From the NCBI GenBank assembly GCA_030671225.1, contig DAOVAE010000002.1, positions 1 through 17,811 of the forward strand: a stretch of DNA of 17,811 nucleotides. Reading direction: 5' to 3'. The notes under the pieces were generated by a model that was not told the origin of the DNA, made no database searches, and was given only the letters and a program-made list of their open reading frames with translations. This stretch comes from Desulfobacteraceae bacterium (GTDB taxonomy: Bacteria; Desulfobacterota; Desulfobacteria; Desulfobacterales; UBA11574). The position numbers were made by a program, and so were the translations under genes. Positions 1 to 7,685 of the stretch are shown here, piece after piece (within the stretch, counting starts at the first letter, position 1; the number at the start of each line of letters is the position of its first letter).

Positions 1-1149
1 GATCATATTCTATCAAGAATGCTCGATGCATACGACAATGTTTCCGATCTAAATATCACCGTGGGAAAACCGTTTCAGGTTGAGACCGCCGGCGAACTTG
101 CCATAGTCGACATGAATCCGCCTTTTGACGAGATCACCCCGTTTCAGGCTGAAATCTTCGCCTTCAACCTCATCAACCAGAACAGGCGACTCACCGAGAA
201 TCTCCTGCTTGAGGGGTCGTGCGATTCATCCTACGAGCTTCCAGGCAAGGCCCGCTTCAGAGTCAACATCTTTTCCCAGCGGAGCAATTACTCCATTGTC
301 TTGAGAAAACTTGCAACCAAAATTCCCACCTGCCAGGAACTGGGCATTCCTGAGTCATTTCTCAATATGGCTGAGGAAAAGAACGGCTTCATCTTGGTCA
401 CCGGTGCCACCGGCACCGGAAAAACAACCTCACTGGCCGCAGTTCTCAACGAGATCAATGATACCAGATCGGTGCACATAGTGACCCTGGAGGATCCGGT
501 GGAGTACGATCATCCACACAAGAAGGCCACTTTCAACCAGCGAGAGATGGGGGAGGATTTCGACTCATTTGCATCTGGCCTTAGAGCCGCCCTGCGCCAG
601 GCTCCCAAGGTAATCCTGGTGGGCGAGATGCGTGACAGGGAAACGGTGGAGATCGGTCTAAGTGCGTCCGAGACCGGACACCTGGTCTTAAGCACCCTCC
701 ACACTGTTGATGCCGGGCAGACAATCAACCGTATCCTCGGGATGTTCCCTACAGAAGAAGAAAATCAGATTCGCATCCGACTTGCCGATACGATCCGCTG
801 GATCGTATGCCAGAGACTTCTTCCCAAGGTGGGAGGAGGACGGATTGCGGCCTTTGAAATAATGGGTACCAATCTTCGGGTCAAGGATCTGATTCTGCAC
901 GGAGAATCCGAGGGGAAAACGTATTATGATATCATCCAGGCCGGGCAAGCTTTCGGTATGACTACCTTTGACGATTACATCGTTGGGTTGTACGAAAAGG
1001 GCTTGATTACCCAGGAGACTGCCATGGCCTACGCTTCCCGCAAAGCTATAGTAGGCCGCGGAATCGACTCGGTCAAGAGCGCACGCGGAGAAGCCACCAC
1101 GGATATTACAGATTTGCAGGTTGATCAGGATTACGACAAGACGCGGTAA
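1..1149 (+). CDS. PilT/PilU-family type IV pilus retraction ATPase (5' truncated)
   Basis: This is a hexameric secretion-type ATPase that powers type IV pilus disassembly at the inner membrane during twitching motility. The frame is open from base 1. The first ATG (19) lies only a few residues before the VSDLNITVG segment, equivalent to the ASDLH region of PilT, and has no ribosome binding site, so the true start is probably outside the window. Counting from that ATG, the Walker A motif GATGTGKT is at about 129-136, the Asp box is VTLEDPVEY, and the Walker B region is VILVGEMRD near 198-206, followed by the STLHT histidine box. The C-terminal part (KDLILHGE, then LYEKGLIT) resembles PilU more than PilT, so no gene symbol is given. 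The next gene starts 28 nt after the stop. Assignment to the PilT/PilU family is secure; the subtype is inferred. Confidence 0.93.
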   Translation, partial: DHILSRMLDAYDNVSDLNITVGKPFQVETAGELAIVDMNPPFDEITPFQAEIFAFNLINQNRRLTENLLLEGSCDSSYELPGKARFRVNIFSQRSNYSIVLRKLATKIPTCQELGIPESFLNMAEEKNGFILVTGATGTGKTTSLAAVLNEINDTRSVHIVTLEDPVEYDHPHKKATFNQREMGEDFDSFASGLRAALRQAPKVILVGEMRDRETVEIGLSASETGHLVLSTLHTVDAGQTINRILGMFPTEEENQIRIRLADTIRWIVCQRLLPKVGGGRIAAFEIMGTNLRVKDLILHGESEGKTYYDIIQAGQAFGMTTFDDYIVGLYEKGLITQETAMAYASRKAIVGRGIDSVKSARGEATTDITDLQVDQDYDKTR

Positions 1150-1177
1150 TAGTAGGCAAGCAAAAAGAGGAAAAATC

Positions 1178-1870
1178 ATGGACGTGGTATGTGAAAAGTG
1201 CCAGAGCAAGTTTAACATTCCGGATCAAAAGGTTCCCCGGGGACAGGTTTTTTCCCTTACATGCCCCAAGTGCAACAATAAAGTTTCCGTGGACACCCGC
1301 TATGATACGCCGTCGTCATTCGAAGAGACTCCGGCTCCATCTGCCAAACCCAAACCCGGACTGAAAAAAACAATCATCGACGAGGTCGACTCCAGTGCTT
1401 ACGACGCATCGGAAAAACCTTTCGATTTTGTGGAAGAGGGTGTAGAGACAGCCCTTTTGTGTGAACCGGACTCAGCCATCCGGACCAAAATCATAACGGC
1501 CCTGTATAACATTGGATATCATACTACGGCACCCCAGTCACACAAAGATGCTCTAAAGCAGATGAGATTCCACGTCTTTGATATGGTAGTGCTTAACGAG
1601 CGGTTCGGCACCAAGAATCCGGATATGAACAATATCCTCAAATACCTGGATCGTCTTAATATGTCCATTCGGCGTAATATCTTCGTGACACTTGTAACCA
1701 GCCGCTTTCGCACTATGGACAATATGGCGGCCTTTAACAAGAGCGTCAACCTTATTGTCAACTTAAAAAACATAAATGAAACAGAAAAAATCATTAGACG
1801 TGGTGTGGCCGACAACGAGATATTTTATCGTGTTTTCAAAGAGTCCCTTATCAAGACCGGCAGGGTCTGA
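1178..1870 (+). CDS. zinc-ribbon protein with degenerate receiver-like domain
   Basis: This is a 230-residue protein of unknown function. The N-terminus is an MJ0042-type zinc ribbon with CxxC pairs C5/C8 and C29/C32. A linker rich in proline and lysine follows (about 40-70), then a C-terminal domain from about 90 with the alternating strand/helix pattern of a response-regulator receiver. An acidic turn CEPD is at 95-98, but the strand that should end in the phosphorylated aspartate reads VVLNER, with Asn140 at or near that site. The domain therefore probably cannot be phosphorylated. ATG 1178 is preferred over an upstream in-frame ATG at 1121 because AGAGGA sits 6 nt before it and because the upstream start would overlap the ATPase gene. 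Position behind the pilus ATPase suggests a regulatory or motility-linked role; this is inference. Confidence 0.85.
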   Translation: MDVVCEKCQSKFNIPDQKVPRGQVFSLTCPKCNNKVSVDTRYDTPSSFEETPAPSAKPKPGLKKTIIDEVDSSAYDASEKPFDFVEEGVETALLCEPDSAIRTKIITALYNIGYHTTAPQSHKDALKQMRFHVFDMVVLNERFGTKNPDMNNILKYLDRLNMSIRRNIFVTLVTSRFRTMDNMAAFNKSVNLIVNLKNINETEKIIRRGVADNEIFYRVFKESLIKTGRV

Positions 1871-1887
1871 TTCCAATATTTCATAAA

Positions 1888-2808
1888 ATGAGATTAATTG
1901 AAGTTGCGCCCAAACTCTATCTTGTTCCTCTTGACCAGGATGTGCCAGGATTTACCTCGTTCATAGGAGCCTGGATCTACAAAGGCAAAAAAACCTTTTT
2001 AGTGGATGTAGGTCCCGCGTCCACCGTTCCCATGCTTGTAAAATCCTTGGAAACCTTGGAAGTAAGGCATCTTGACGCAATTCTTTTGACCCACATCCAT
2101 ATAGACCACGCCGGAGGAGCTGGAGATCTGGCAGTGCTTTTTCCCGACACTCCCATTGTCTGTCACAAAAAAGGGATCCAGCACCTTGCAGATCCTTCAC
2201 GTCTGTGGGAAGGGAGTCTTAAAACCCTTGGTCAAACGGCCCAGGCCTATGGACCGTTCCGGCCGGTTCCCCAGAAATTGCTTTACAATGCCGGCCTATA
2301 CCAAGATCATAAAGTCATTCCGATCCTGACGCCCGGACATGCCCCTCATCATGTCAGTTATTTGTTGGGCCCATATCTTTTTGCGGGAGAGGCAGGGGGA
2401 GTTTGTCTCGATATTTCCGGAAACGGCTTTTATCTTAGACCCGCCACACCGCCCCGTTTTTTTCTGGAGACCTCTATTCAAAGCATCGATGCTTTAATTT
2501 CCAGAAAACCCTCGATGATATGTTACGGCCATTTCGGCATGAAGGAAGATGCTGTAAGCATGTTGAAAACACACAGGGATCAGCTTTTATTATGGAAAGA
2601 AATTGTCAAAGATGAAATTGTAAATCTTCAGGGAACTGAAGGCGAGGATCTTTTCAATGGCTGTCTGCAAAGGCTTTTAAAGCAAGACCCATGTCTAAAG
2701 AATTTTTTTTACATGGACAAGGCTGTAAAAGAAAGGGAGAGAGGTTTTCTGAAAAATAGTATAAAAGGATTTACAGGCTATCTACAAACTGTTGCTGATA
2801 ATGCGTAA
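1888..2808 (+). CDS. MBL-fold metallo-hydrolase
   Basis: This is a metallo-beta-lactamase-fold hydrolase of 306 residues, probably with a di-metal centre; its substrate cannot be read from sequence. The signature HIHIDH is at 69-74, a further ligand histidine lies in TPGHAPHH (H151), Glu168 in AGEAGG occupies the usual bridging-aspartate position, and the last ligand histidine is in CYGHFG (H215). The spacing fits a glyoxalase II-like or general COG0491 hydrolase. There is no secretion signal, so it is cytoplasmic. It starts 17 nt after the zinc-ribbon gene with no clear Shine-Dalgarno sequence, which suggests translational coupling in the same operon. Its last 27 nt overlap the convergent coaX gene. 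Fold assignment is firm; function is open. Confidence 0.9.
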   Translation: MRLIEVAPKLYLVPLDQDVPGFTSFIGAWIYKGKKTFLVDVGPASTVPMLVKSLETLEVRHLDAILLTHIHIDHAGGAGDLAVLFPDTPIVCHKKGIQHLADPSRLWEGSLKTLGQTAQAYGPFRPVPQKLLYNAGLYQDHKVIPILTPGHAPHHVSYLLGPYLFAGEAGGVCLDISGNGFYLRPATPPRFFLETSIQSIDALISRKPSMICYGHFGMKEDAVSMLKTHRDQLLLWKEIVKDEIVNLQGTEGEDLFNGCLQRLLKQDPCLKNFFYMDKAVKERERGFLKNSIKGFTGYLQTVADNA

Positions 2809-3546
2809 TCCTTCGAGGGTCAAGGCCGGTTCAACGACTTCAATGGTTTCTGACACTTGACACATAAGTTCTGCCAGACCTCCTGTAGCTATTACCCGGG
2901 GGTTTGTGCCCATTTCGACCTTCATTCGCCTAACCATTCCATCCACAAGTCCTGCATACCCGAAAATAATTCCTGCCTTAATACTGCTTGCGGTATCTTT
3001 GCCGATTACGCTTTCAGGAGGAACAAAGATTTCGACCCTGGGAAGTTTGGACGCTTTCATGAACAGGGCTTCAGAGGCAATCATAATTCCGGGGCTTATT
3101 GCACCACCGAGATATTCCCCTTTTTCTGAAATAGAATCAAAGGTTGTTGCTGTTCCAAAATCTATTATAACAAGACTGGTTTGATACTTGTGAAATGCTG
3201 CGACAGCGTTAACAATCCTGTCTGCCCCTACTTCTGCTGGATTTTTGTAACGTATCGGCAGCTTCGGAGCAGACCCGGCATCGACCCAATGCGGGGCATG
3301 TCCTAAGTATTTGCAACAGAAAGAATCGAGAATTGTTACCATAGGCGGCACGACACAGGAGATAATAGTCTTGCCGATATTCTTTGAATCGATATTGCTT
3401 CCGGAAAAAAGATTGGTGGCAAGGATGTTAAACTCATCTTCTGTTGTATGCCTTTCAGTACGTATCCGCCAGTCTTTAACCAGATGCCTGCCGTCGTAAA
3501 CACCGATTACAGTGTTTGTGTTACCAACATCTATAACAAGAAGCAT
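2782..3546 (-). CDS. coaX: type III pantothenate kinase
   Basis: CoaX phosphorylates pantothenate to 4'-phosphopantothenate, the first step of coenzyme A synthesis, and belongs to the ASKHA kinase fold. The protein has 254 residues, typical for the family. It shows the N-terminal phosphate-binding motif DVGNTN (6-11), GADR at 107-110, the second phosphate motif IIDFGTATT (127-135) and a late glycine-rich ATGG. An in-frame TTG two codons upstream is possible, but AAGGA lies 8 nt before the ATG at 3546 and only 2 nt before the TTG, so the ATG is chosen. It is the last gene of the minus-strand run and follows ybbR by 80 nt, a gap that holds one copy of the GTAACAC repeat. It ends inside the 3' end of the convergent MBL gene. 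Confidence 0.97.
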   Translation of the reverse strand: MLLVIDVGNTNTVIGVYDGRHLVKDWRIRTERHTTEDEFNILATNLFSGSNIDSKNIGKTIISCVVPPMVTILDSFCCKYLGHAPHWVDAGSAPKLPIRYKNPAEVGADRIVNAVAAFHKYQTSLVIIDFGTATTFDSISEKGEYLGGAISPGIMIASEALFMKASKLPRVEIFVPPESVIGKDTASSIKAGIIFGYAGLVDGMVRRMKVEMGTNPRVIATGGLAELMCQVSETIEVVEPALTLEGLRIISNSL

Positions 3547-3583
3547 GATCAAAATTCCTTTTCAGTGAAAATTTAATTATACC

Positions 3584-3619
3584 TGAAGCGGCAATATTTT
3601 CAAAAAGCTAAAGTGTTAC
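3584..3619 (-). repeat. GTAACAC-type interspersed repeat, copy C
   Basis: Read on the minus strand, this 36-nt stretch begins GTAACACTTTAGC and ends CCGCTTCA. It matches the copy at 9581 with one difference. Similarity then breaks up, although a TTTTCACTGAAAA stretch further on resembles the continuation of the 9581 copy, so this copy may be interrupted. It lies between ybbR and coaX and is oriented with them. Confidence 0.75.
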
Positions 3620-3626
3620 CCTTTTC

Positions 3627-4568
3627 TCAGCTCTTATTTTCAGCACTAATTTTTACTGTGAAAAGTTCGGGCTTTGCGCCAATAAGGGTGATTTTAACAG
3701 GCAACGTTATGGCAGCCCGTCTAACATAAACTCCGTGTTTTAATCCTTTGAGGTCAACATATACTTCAATCCCTTTATTCTTATGAAGCTTTTCAATAAT
3801 ATTAACTGGTCCTTTAACTTCAATATTAATTGTCGGGGGCATAATGCTGTACATGAAAGGGCTGTTTTTGCCTTCAACCTGAATATTATTAAATTTCTTT
3901 GTGACAATATTTTCTTCTATCGATACTTCAGCAAGAATAATCCCCGAAGGAGAAATGATCTCAAGATCTTCGGCAAGGTTCAGAACCACTTCTTTTTTAA
4001 AAGATTCCGCCAGCCCTTTGATATCGATCGGTTTTGTCAACACCTTATCCATGGGGCCAAGGATGTTTTCAGGTCCTTGCAGGATAACAGATAATGGTTT
4101 GGCCGTTGCGCCTGCAACTATAAATCCTGCAGCAGGCTTTCCGGAAAAAGAAATTATAACAGGTAGTTTCTTTTTTGTTTTATTCGCAATCCTTACGGTC
4201 AAAAACGTTGGGTTTATACTTACGATCAATACTCCCTCAGGAAGGGTAATACGGTCCTTTTTTATCGGAATAGAGTTGATGCCGACCTTTACTCCGGACA
4301 AATCAAGGACATACCATATTTTCAGATCAGAAAGGGTTCTAATTATCGATTTGGGACCGCGGACGTGGACTTCTATACCTTTTAACGGCGGACCGGTTAT
4401 GGTCAGTCCTGCAGGAATTTGGCCGGAATCAACCGGAATAAATATATCGGTTTCTTGTAATAATGAGCAGGACCCCGGCAAAAAGATAAAAACCCCAAGA
4501 AAACAAAACAGTCTCAACCATTTTAAATTTCGTGAAATTAAATGAGAAAAACGACTATGGCTGTTCAT
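3627..4568 (-). CDS. ybbR: YbbR-domain (CdaR-like) protein
   Basis: This is a 313-residue membrane-anchored protein with YbbR repeats. An N-terminal basic stretch is followed by one hydrophobic segment (about 18-35); the rest should be outside the cytoplasm. Three repeats can be seen, each with a V.GP..II pattern followed by a DL.G or DIKG turn: GIEVHVRGP near 64, LSVILQGP near 159, and INIEVKGP near 247. In Firmicutes, YbbR/CdaR binds and modulates the diadenylate cyclase CdaA, whose gene normally sits directly upstream. No cdaA is present here: folP is the next gene and a 142-bp MITE occupies the gap. The start codon has no good ribosome binding site. Family assignment is firm; the partner in this organism is unknown. 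Confidence 0.88.
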   Translation of the reverse strand: MNSHSRFSHLISRNLKWLRLFCFLGVFIFLPGSCSLLQETDIFIPVDSGQIPAGLTITGPPLKGIEVHVRGPKSIIRTLSDLKIWYVLDLSGVKVGINSIPIKKDRITLPEGVLIVSINPTFLTVRIANKTKKKLPVIISFSGKPAAGFIVAGATAKPLSVILQGPENILGPMDKVLTKPIDIKGLAESFKKEVVLNLAEDLEIISPSGIILAEVSIEENIVTKKFNNIQVEGKNSPFMYSIMPPTINIEVKGPVNIIEKLHKNKGIEVYVDLKGLKHGVYVRRAAITLPVKITLIGAKPELFTVKISAENKS

Positions 4569-4622
4569 AGTAAATAATGGATAACAAACGGTTCTTGAGC
4601 CCCATAAAACTATTAACCATTA

Positions 4623-4764
4623 GAGACCTTTGCAAAACGCCCCTTTTTGCCCAATTTCTACGTCAGGCTCAAATTTTAATCCTCGAAATACTCAATGTAT
4701 TCCTGTGGTTAAAATTTTCCCCTTCCTTGAACTTGAACAAAAATGAACATTTTTCAACGGTCTC
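4623..4764 (-). mobile_element. 142-bp MITE-like palindromic element, copy 1
   Basis: This non-coding element begins GAGACCTTTGCAAAACG and ends in GGTCTC. It is flanked by CATTA at 4618-4622 and again at 4765-4769, a 5-bp target duplication. Its reverse complement aligns without gaps over all 142 bp to the element at 16380-16521, with about 15 differences. It is close to a palindrome, so a transcript crossing it could form one long hairpin. Its right end has decayed (GAGACCGTTGAAAAATG on the other strand), which suggests it is the older or less constrained copy. It lies between folP and ybbR. The strand is given relative to the second copy. Confidence 0.88.
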
Positions 4765-4790
4765 CATTAGATGGGATTTTTAAATAGCTT

Positions 4791-5666
4791 CTAGCTGTTT
4801 TGCACATTCTTAATGGCGTCAATGATTTTGATGGTTGCACGTGTATTGGAAACATTGTGGACTCTGACTATGTGGGCGCCGTTTAAAACTGAAGCGGCTA
4901 TGGAAGCCTGGGTGCCGGTTTCCACTACAGCCAGGTCGGGGTTAATATCTTTAACGGTCTTATCTTTAAGTATATTTCGTATAAAAGCCTTTCCGGAGGA
5001 TCCTATCAAAATCGGAACATCCAGTGTTTTAAATTCATGCAGGTGTTTAATTAATAAAAGATTATGTTCAACGGTTTTCCCGAAACCTATTCCAGGATCG
5101 ATGATGATCTTTGATTTTGCAATTCCTTTTTTTTCAGCCTGATTCATAGCATTTTTTAGAAATGCTATGATTTCTTCGATAAGATCATCATACGTAGGGT
5201 CAATCTGCATGGTTTTCGGGGTTCCAAGCATATGCATTAAAATTACCGGAACGCCGTATTCTGCCGCTACATCTGCAATTTCGTGATCAAGACGCAGTGC
5301 CGAAACATCGTTTATAATAGAGGCGCCGGCTTCAAGGGCTCTTCTGGCCACAGTGGCTTTGGTTGTATCGATAGAAATAGGAATGGAAATACGCCTTGCA
5401 AGCTTTTCAATCACAGGTACAACACGTCGGATTTCCTCTTCGACAGATACCGCAGCAGAAAACGGGCGTGTGGATTCCCCGCCTATATCAAGGATATCAG
5501 CCCCGTCTTCAAAAAGTTTTTGGCCTTGAGCCACGGCGTCATCTAATGTGAAAAATTTCCCACCATCTGAAAATGAATCCGGCGTAACATTTAAGATGCC
5601 CATAATACAGGTACCCTTACCTAGAACCAGCCTGTGTTTACCCCATGCAAGGTTATATGTTTCCAT
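4791..5666 (-). CDS. folP: dihydropteroate synthase
   Basis: FolP joins p-aminobenzoate to dihydropterin pyrophosphate in folate synthesis, in the cytoplasm. The 291-residue TIM-barrel protein has the pterin-site motif NVTPDSFSDGG (26-36), DIGGESTRP (60-68), SIDT near 98-101, INDVSA near 118-123, and DPGIGFGK near 190-197. Two usually conserved sites differ: the SRK loop reads SSGK (223-226), with Gly at the arginine position, and the C-terminal RVHDV motif reads RVHNV. The lysine and the last arginine are kept. The gene follows ftsH by 44 nt on the same strand, a common pairing. Identity is not in doubt; the substitutions may affect substrate or sulfonamide interactions, which is inference. 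Confidence 0.97.
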   Translation of the reverse strand: METYNLAWGKHRLVLGKGTCIMGILNVTPDSFSDGGKFFTLDDAVAQGQKLFEDGADILDIGGESTRPFSAAVSVEEEIRRVVPVIEKLARRISIPISIDTTKATVARRALEAGASIINDVSALRLDHEIADVAAEYGVPVILMHMLGTPKTMQIDPTYDDLIEEIIAFLKNAMNQAEKKGIAKSKIIIDPGIGFGKTVEHNLLLIKHLHEFKTLDVPILIGSSGKAFIRNILKDKTVKDINPDLAVVETGTQASIAASVLNGAHIVRVHNVSNTRATIKIIDAIKNVQNS

Positions 5667-5710
5667 ATGCGCTTGTTAATTGAATAACGGAAAATTAATA
5701 GATTGGCGAT

Positions 5711-7627
5711 TTAAGATGAGGGCCGCTCATTTTCGGTTGCTGTTTTTGTTTCTGCTTTATCTTCTTTAGCTCCGGCTTGAGCTTTTTTACCAGCACTGTC
5801 TTTTTCGTCGATGGACGTCTTTGATGGGAACTCAAATTCAGGTCTCATTGATCGGATAAGTTCATCAAGCTCTTTACCCAGAACCGTCTCTTTTTCAAGC
5901 AATCGATCTGCCAGGGCGTGTAGAATATCCAGATTCTTTTCTAAAATATTCTTTGCGCGAATGTAAGCTTTTTGGATAAGATTTTTTATTTCTTGATCTA
6001 TTTTCTTTGCTGTTTCTTCAGAATAATCCCTGTGCTGTGCTATTTCGCGCCCGAGGAAAATATGCTCTTCTCCCTTGGCAAAAGAAAGAGGGCCTAAATC
6101 TTCACTCATGCCCCAACTGCGTACCATCTTCTGGGCAACATCGGTTGCTTGTTTAATATCGTTGGCAGCGCCGGTGCTGATTCTGTCAAAAACAATTTCT
6201 TCTGCCACCCGTCCGCCGAAAGCGACCGACAATTCGCTCTCAAGCTGATCTTTATATTTAAAATCGCTCTCTTCGGGCAAGAACCATGTGATACCGGCGG
6301 CACGTCCTCTTGGAATAATGGTTATCTTGTTGACGGCATCCGTACCGGGAAGCAAACGGGCAACAAGGGCATGTCCACCTTCGTGGTAAGCTGTTGTCTT
6401 TCTGTCTTCCTCTTTGATAACTTTCGATTTGCGTTCCAATCCCATATAGACCTTGTCCTTGGAATCTTCCAGGTCAGACATATCAATTTTTTCTTTATTT
6501 CTTTTAGCTCCAAGCAGCGCCGCTTCGTTCACAAGGTTTTCCAGATCCGCGCCGGAAAAACCGGGTGTTCCCTTTGCCAGTATCATAGTGTCTACATCGG
6601 GTGCTATTGGAACTTTTTTCAGATGAACCTTAAAGATTTTTTCACGGCCTAAAATATCCGGCAGGGGAACAACAACCTGACGGTCAAAACGCCCGGGGCG
6701 CAAAAGAGCCGGGTCGAGCACATCGGGCCGGTTGGTGGCGGAAATAAGGATCACACCTTCGTTTGATTCGAATCCGTCCATTTCAACCAATAGCTGGTTT
6801 AGCGTTTGCTCTCTTTCGTCGTGCCCTCCACCGAGGCCGGCTCCCCTGTGCCTTCCAACAGCATCAATTTCATCTATGAATATAATACAGGGCGCATTCT
6901 TTTTACCCTGGACAAATAGATCTCTGACCCGTGACGCCCCCACGCCGACAAACATTTCTACAAAATCAGAACCACTGATATTAAAGAACGGAACATCAGC
7001 TTCACCCGCAATAGCACGAGCTAAAAGGGTTTTGCCTGTGCCTGGTGAACCCATCAGGAGAACACCTTTTGGTATCCGTCCTCCAAGACGAGTAAATTTC
7101 TTCGGTTCTCTGAGAAATTCTATTATTTCACCGAGCTCTTCTTTGGCTTCATCGATTCCAGCGACGTCTTCAAAAGTAACTTTCTTCATCTGGTCAGATT
7201 GCAACCGAGCCCGGCTTTTGCCAAAAGACATGGCCTTGCCTCCTCCGGCCTGCATCTGACGCATAAAAAAGATCCATACGCCTATTAATACAATCATCGG
7301 GAACCATGAAACCAGAACATTCATATACCATGGTGACGCGGTCTCTGGTTTGGCATTAATGGCAACTCCCTTTTGCCGGAGGATCTTGATAAGGTCGCTG
7401 TCCTGAGGAGCATATACCTTGAAGCGATTATGGTTTCCATCCGTGACGAAGAGTTCCTGCCCCTGGATAACCACATCAGAAACACTCTCATTATCGACCA
7501 TGGTCAGAAATTCAGTATAACTTATGTTTGTTTCAGCCAGGTGCTGTTGATTGAAAAGATTATACAGCATAATCATCATGAGCGTGATGACTATCCATAA
7601 AGCCAGATTCTTATAAAAAGGATTCAA
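5711..7627 (-). CDS. ftsH: ATP-dependent zinc metalloprotease FtsH
   Basis: FtsH is a membrane-anchored AAA+ protease that degrades misfolded membrane proteins and short-lived regulators. Two transmembrane segments (about 7-25 and 102-122) frame a periplasmic loop. The AAA module has Walker A GSPGTGKT (193-200), pore motif FVG, Walker B IIFIDE (248-253) and the second region of homology ending RPGRFD. The zinc site is HEGGH (415-419), with the third ligand in [11 protein letters not shown]. The start is chosen as the TTG at 7627, giving [10 protein letters not shown] after the initiator: GGGGG at 7637-7641 is 9 nt upstream. The TTG at 7636 would leave no spacing, and no ATG is available before the first membrane segment. 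The protein has 638 residues. It lies between tilS and folP in the minus-strand operon. Confidence 0.97.
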   Translation of the reverse strand: MNPFYKNLALWIVITLMMIMLYNLFNQQHLAETNISYTEFLTMVDNESVSDVVIQGQELFVTDGNHNRFKVYAPQDSDLIKILRQKGVAINAKPETASPWYMNVLVSWFPMIVLIGVWIFFMRQMQAGGGKAMSFGKSRARLQSDQMKKVTFEDVAGIDEAKEELGEIIEFLREPKKFTRLGGRIPKGVLLMGSPGTGKTLLARAIAGEADVPFFNISGSDFVEMFVGVGASRVRDLFVQGKKNAPCIIFIDEIDAVGRHRGAGLGGGHDEREQTLNQLLVEMDGFESNEGVILISATNRPDVLDPALLRPGRFDRQVVVPLPDILGREKIFKVHLKKVPIAPDVDTMILAKGTPGFSGADLENLVNEAALLGAKRNKEKIDMSDLEDSKDKVYMGLERKSKVIKEEDRKTTAYHEGGHALVARLLPGTDAVNKITIIPRGRAAGITWFLPEESDFKYKDQLESELSVAFGGRVAEEIVFDRISTGAANDIKQATDVAQKMVRSWGMSEDLGPLSFAKGEEHIFLGREIAQHRDYSEETAKKIDQEIKNLIQKAYIRAKNILEKNLDILHALADRLLEKETVLGKELDELIRSMRPEFEFPSKTSIDEKDSAGKKAQAGAKEDKAETKTATENERPSS

Positions 7628-7685
7628 AGGTCTCAACCCCCTATTAAATTACAATTTATAAAATTATATTAATCATTATTGTCGA

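Noticed and set aside
688..1218. A 176-codon open frame on the minus strand
   Set aside because: It lies wholly antisense to the pilus ATPase and zinc-ribbon genes, with no recognisable motifs; a shadow frame.
3518..3525. GTGTTACC inside coaX as a fourth GTAACAC repeat
   Set aside because: Only 8 bases match and they are part of the conserved coaX coding region.
3901..4545. A 214-codon open frame on the plus strand
   Set aside because: It is antisense to ybbR, whose repeats are clear; no family resemblance and no ribosome binding site.
4577..4783. A 68-codon open frame on the plus strand between ybbR and folP
   Set aside because: It mostly covers the MITE and has no conserved protein features.
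7622..7633. GAGACCTTTG, identical to the first 10 bases of the MITE end, at the ftsH start (minus strand)
   Set aside because: The match stops after 10 bases, there is no second end or direct repeat, and the bases encode the normal FtsH N-terminus; probably chance.
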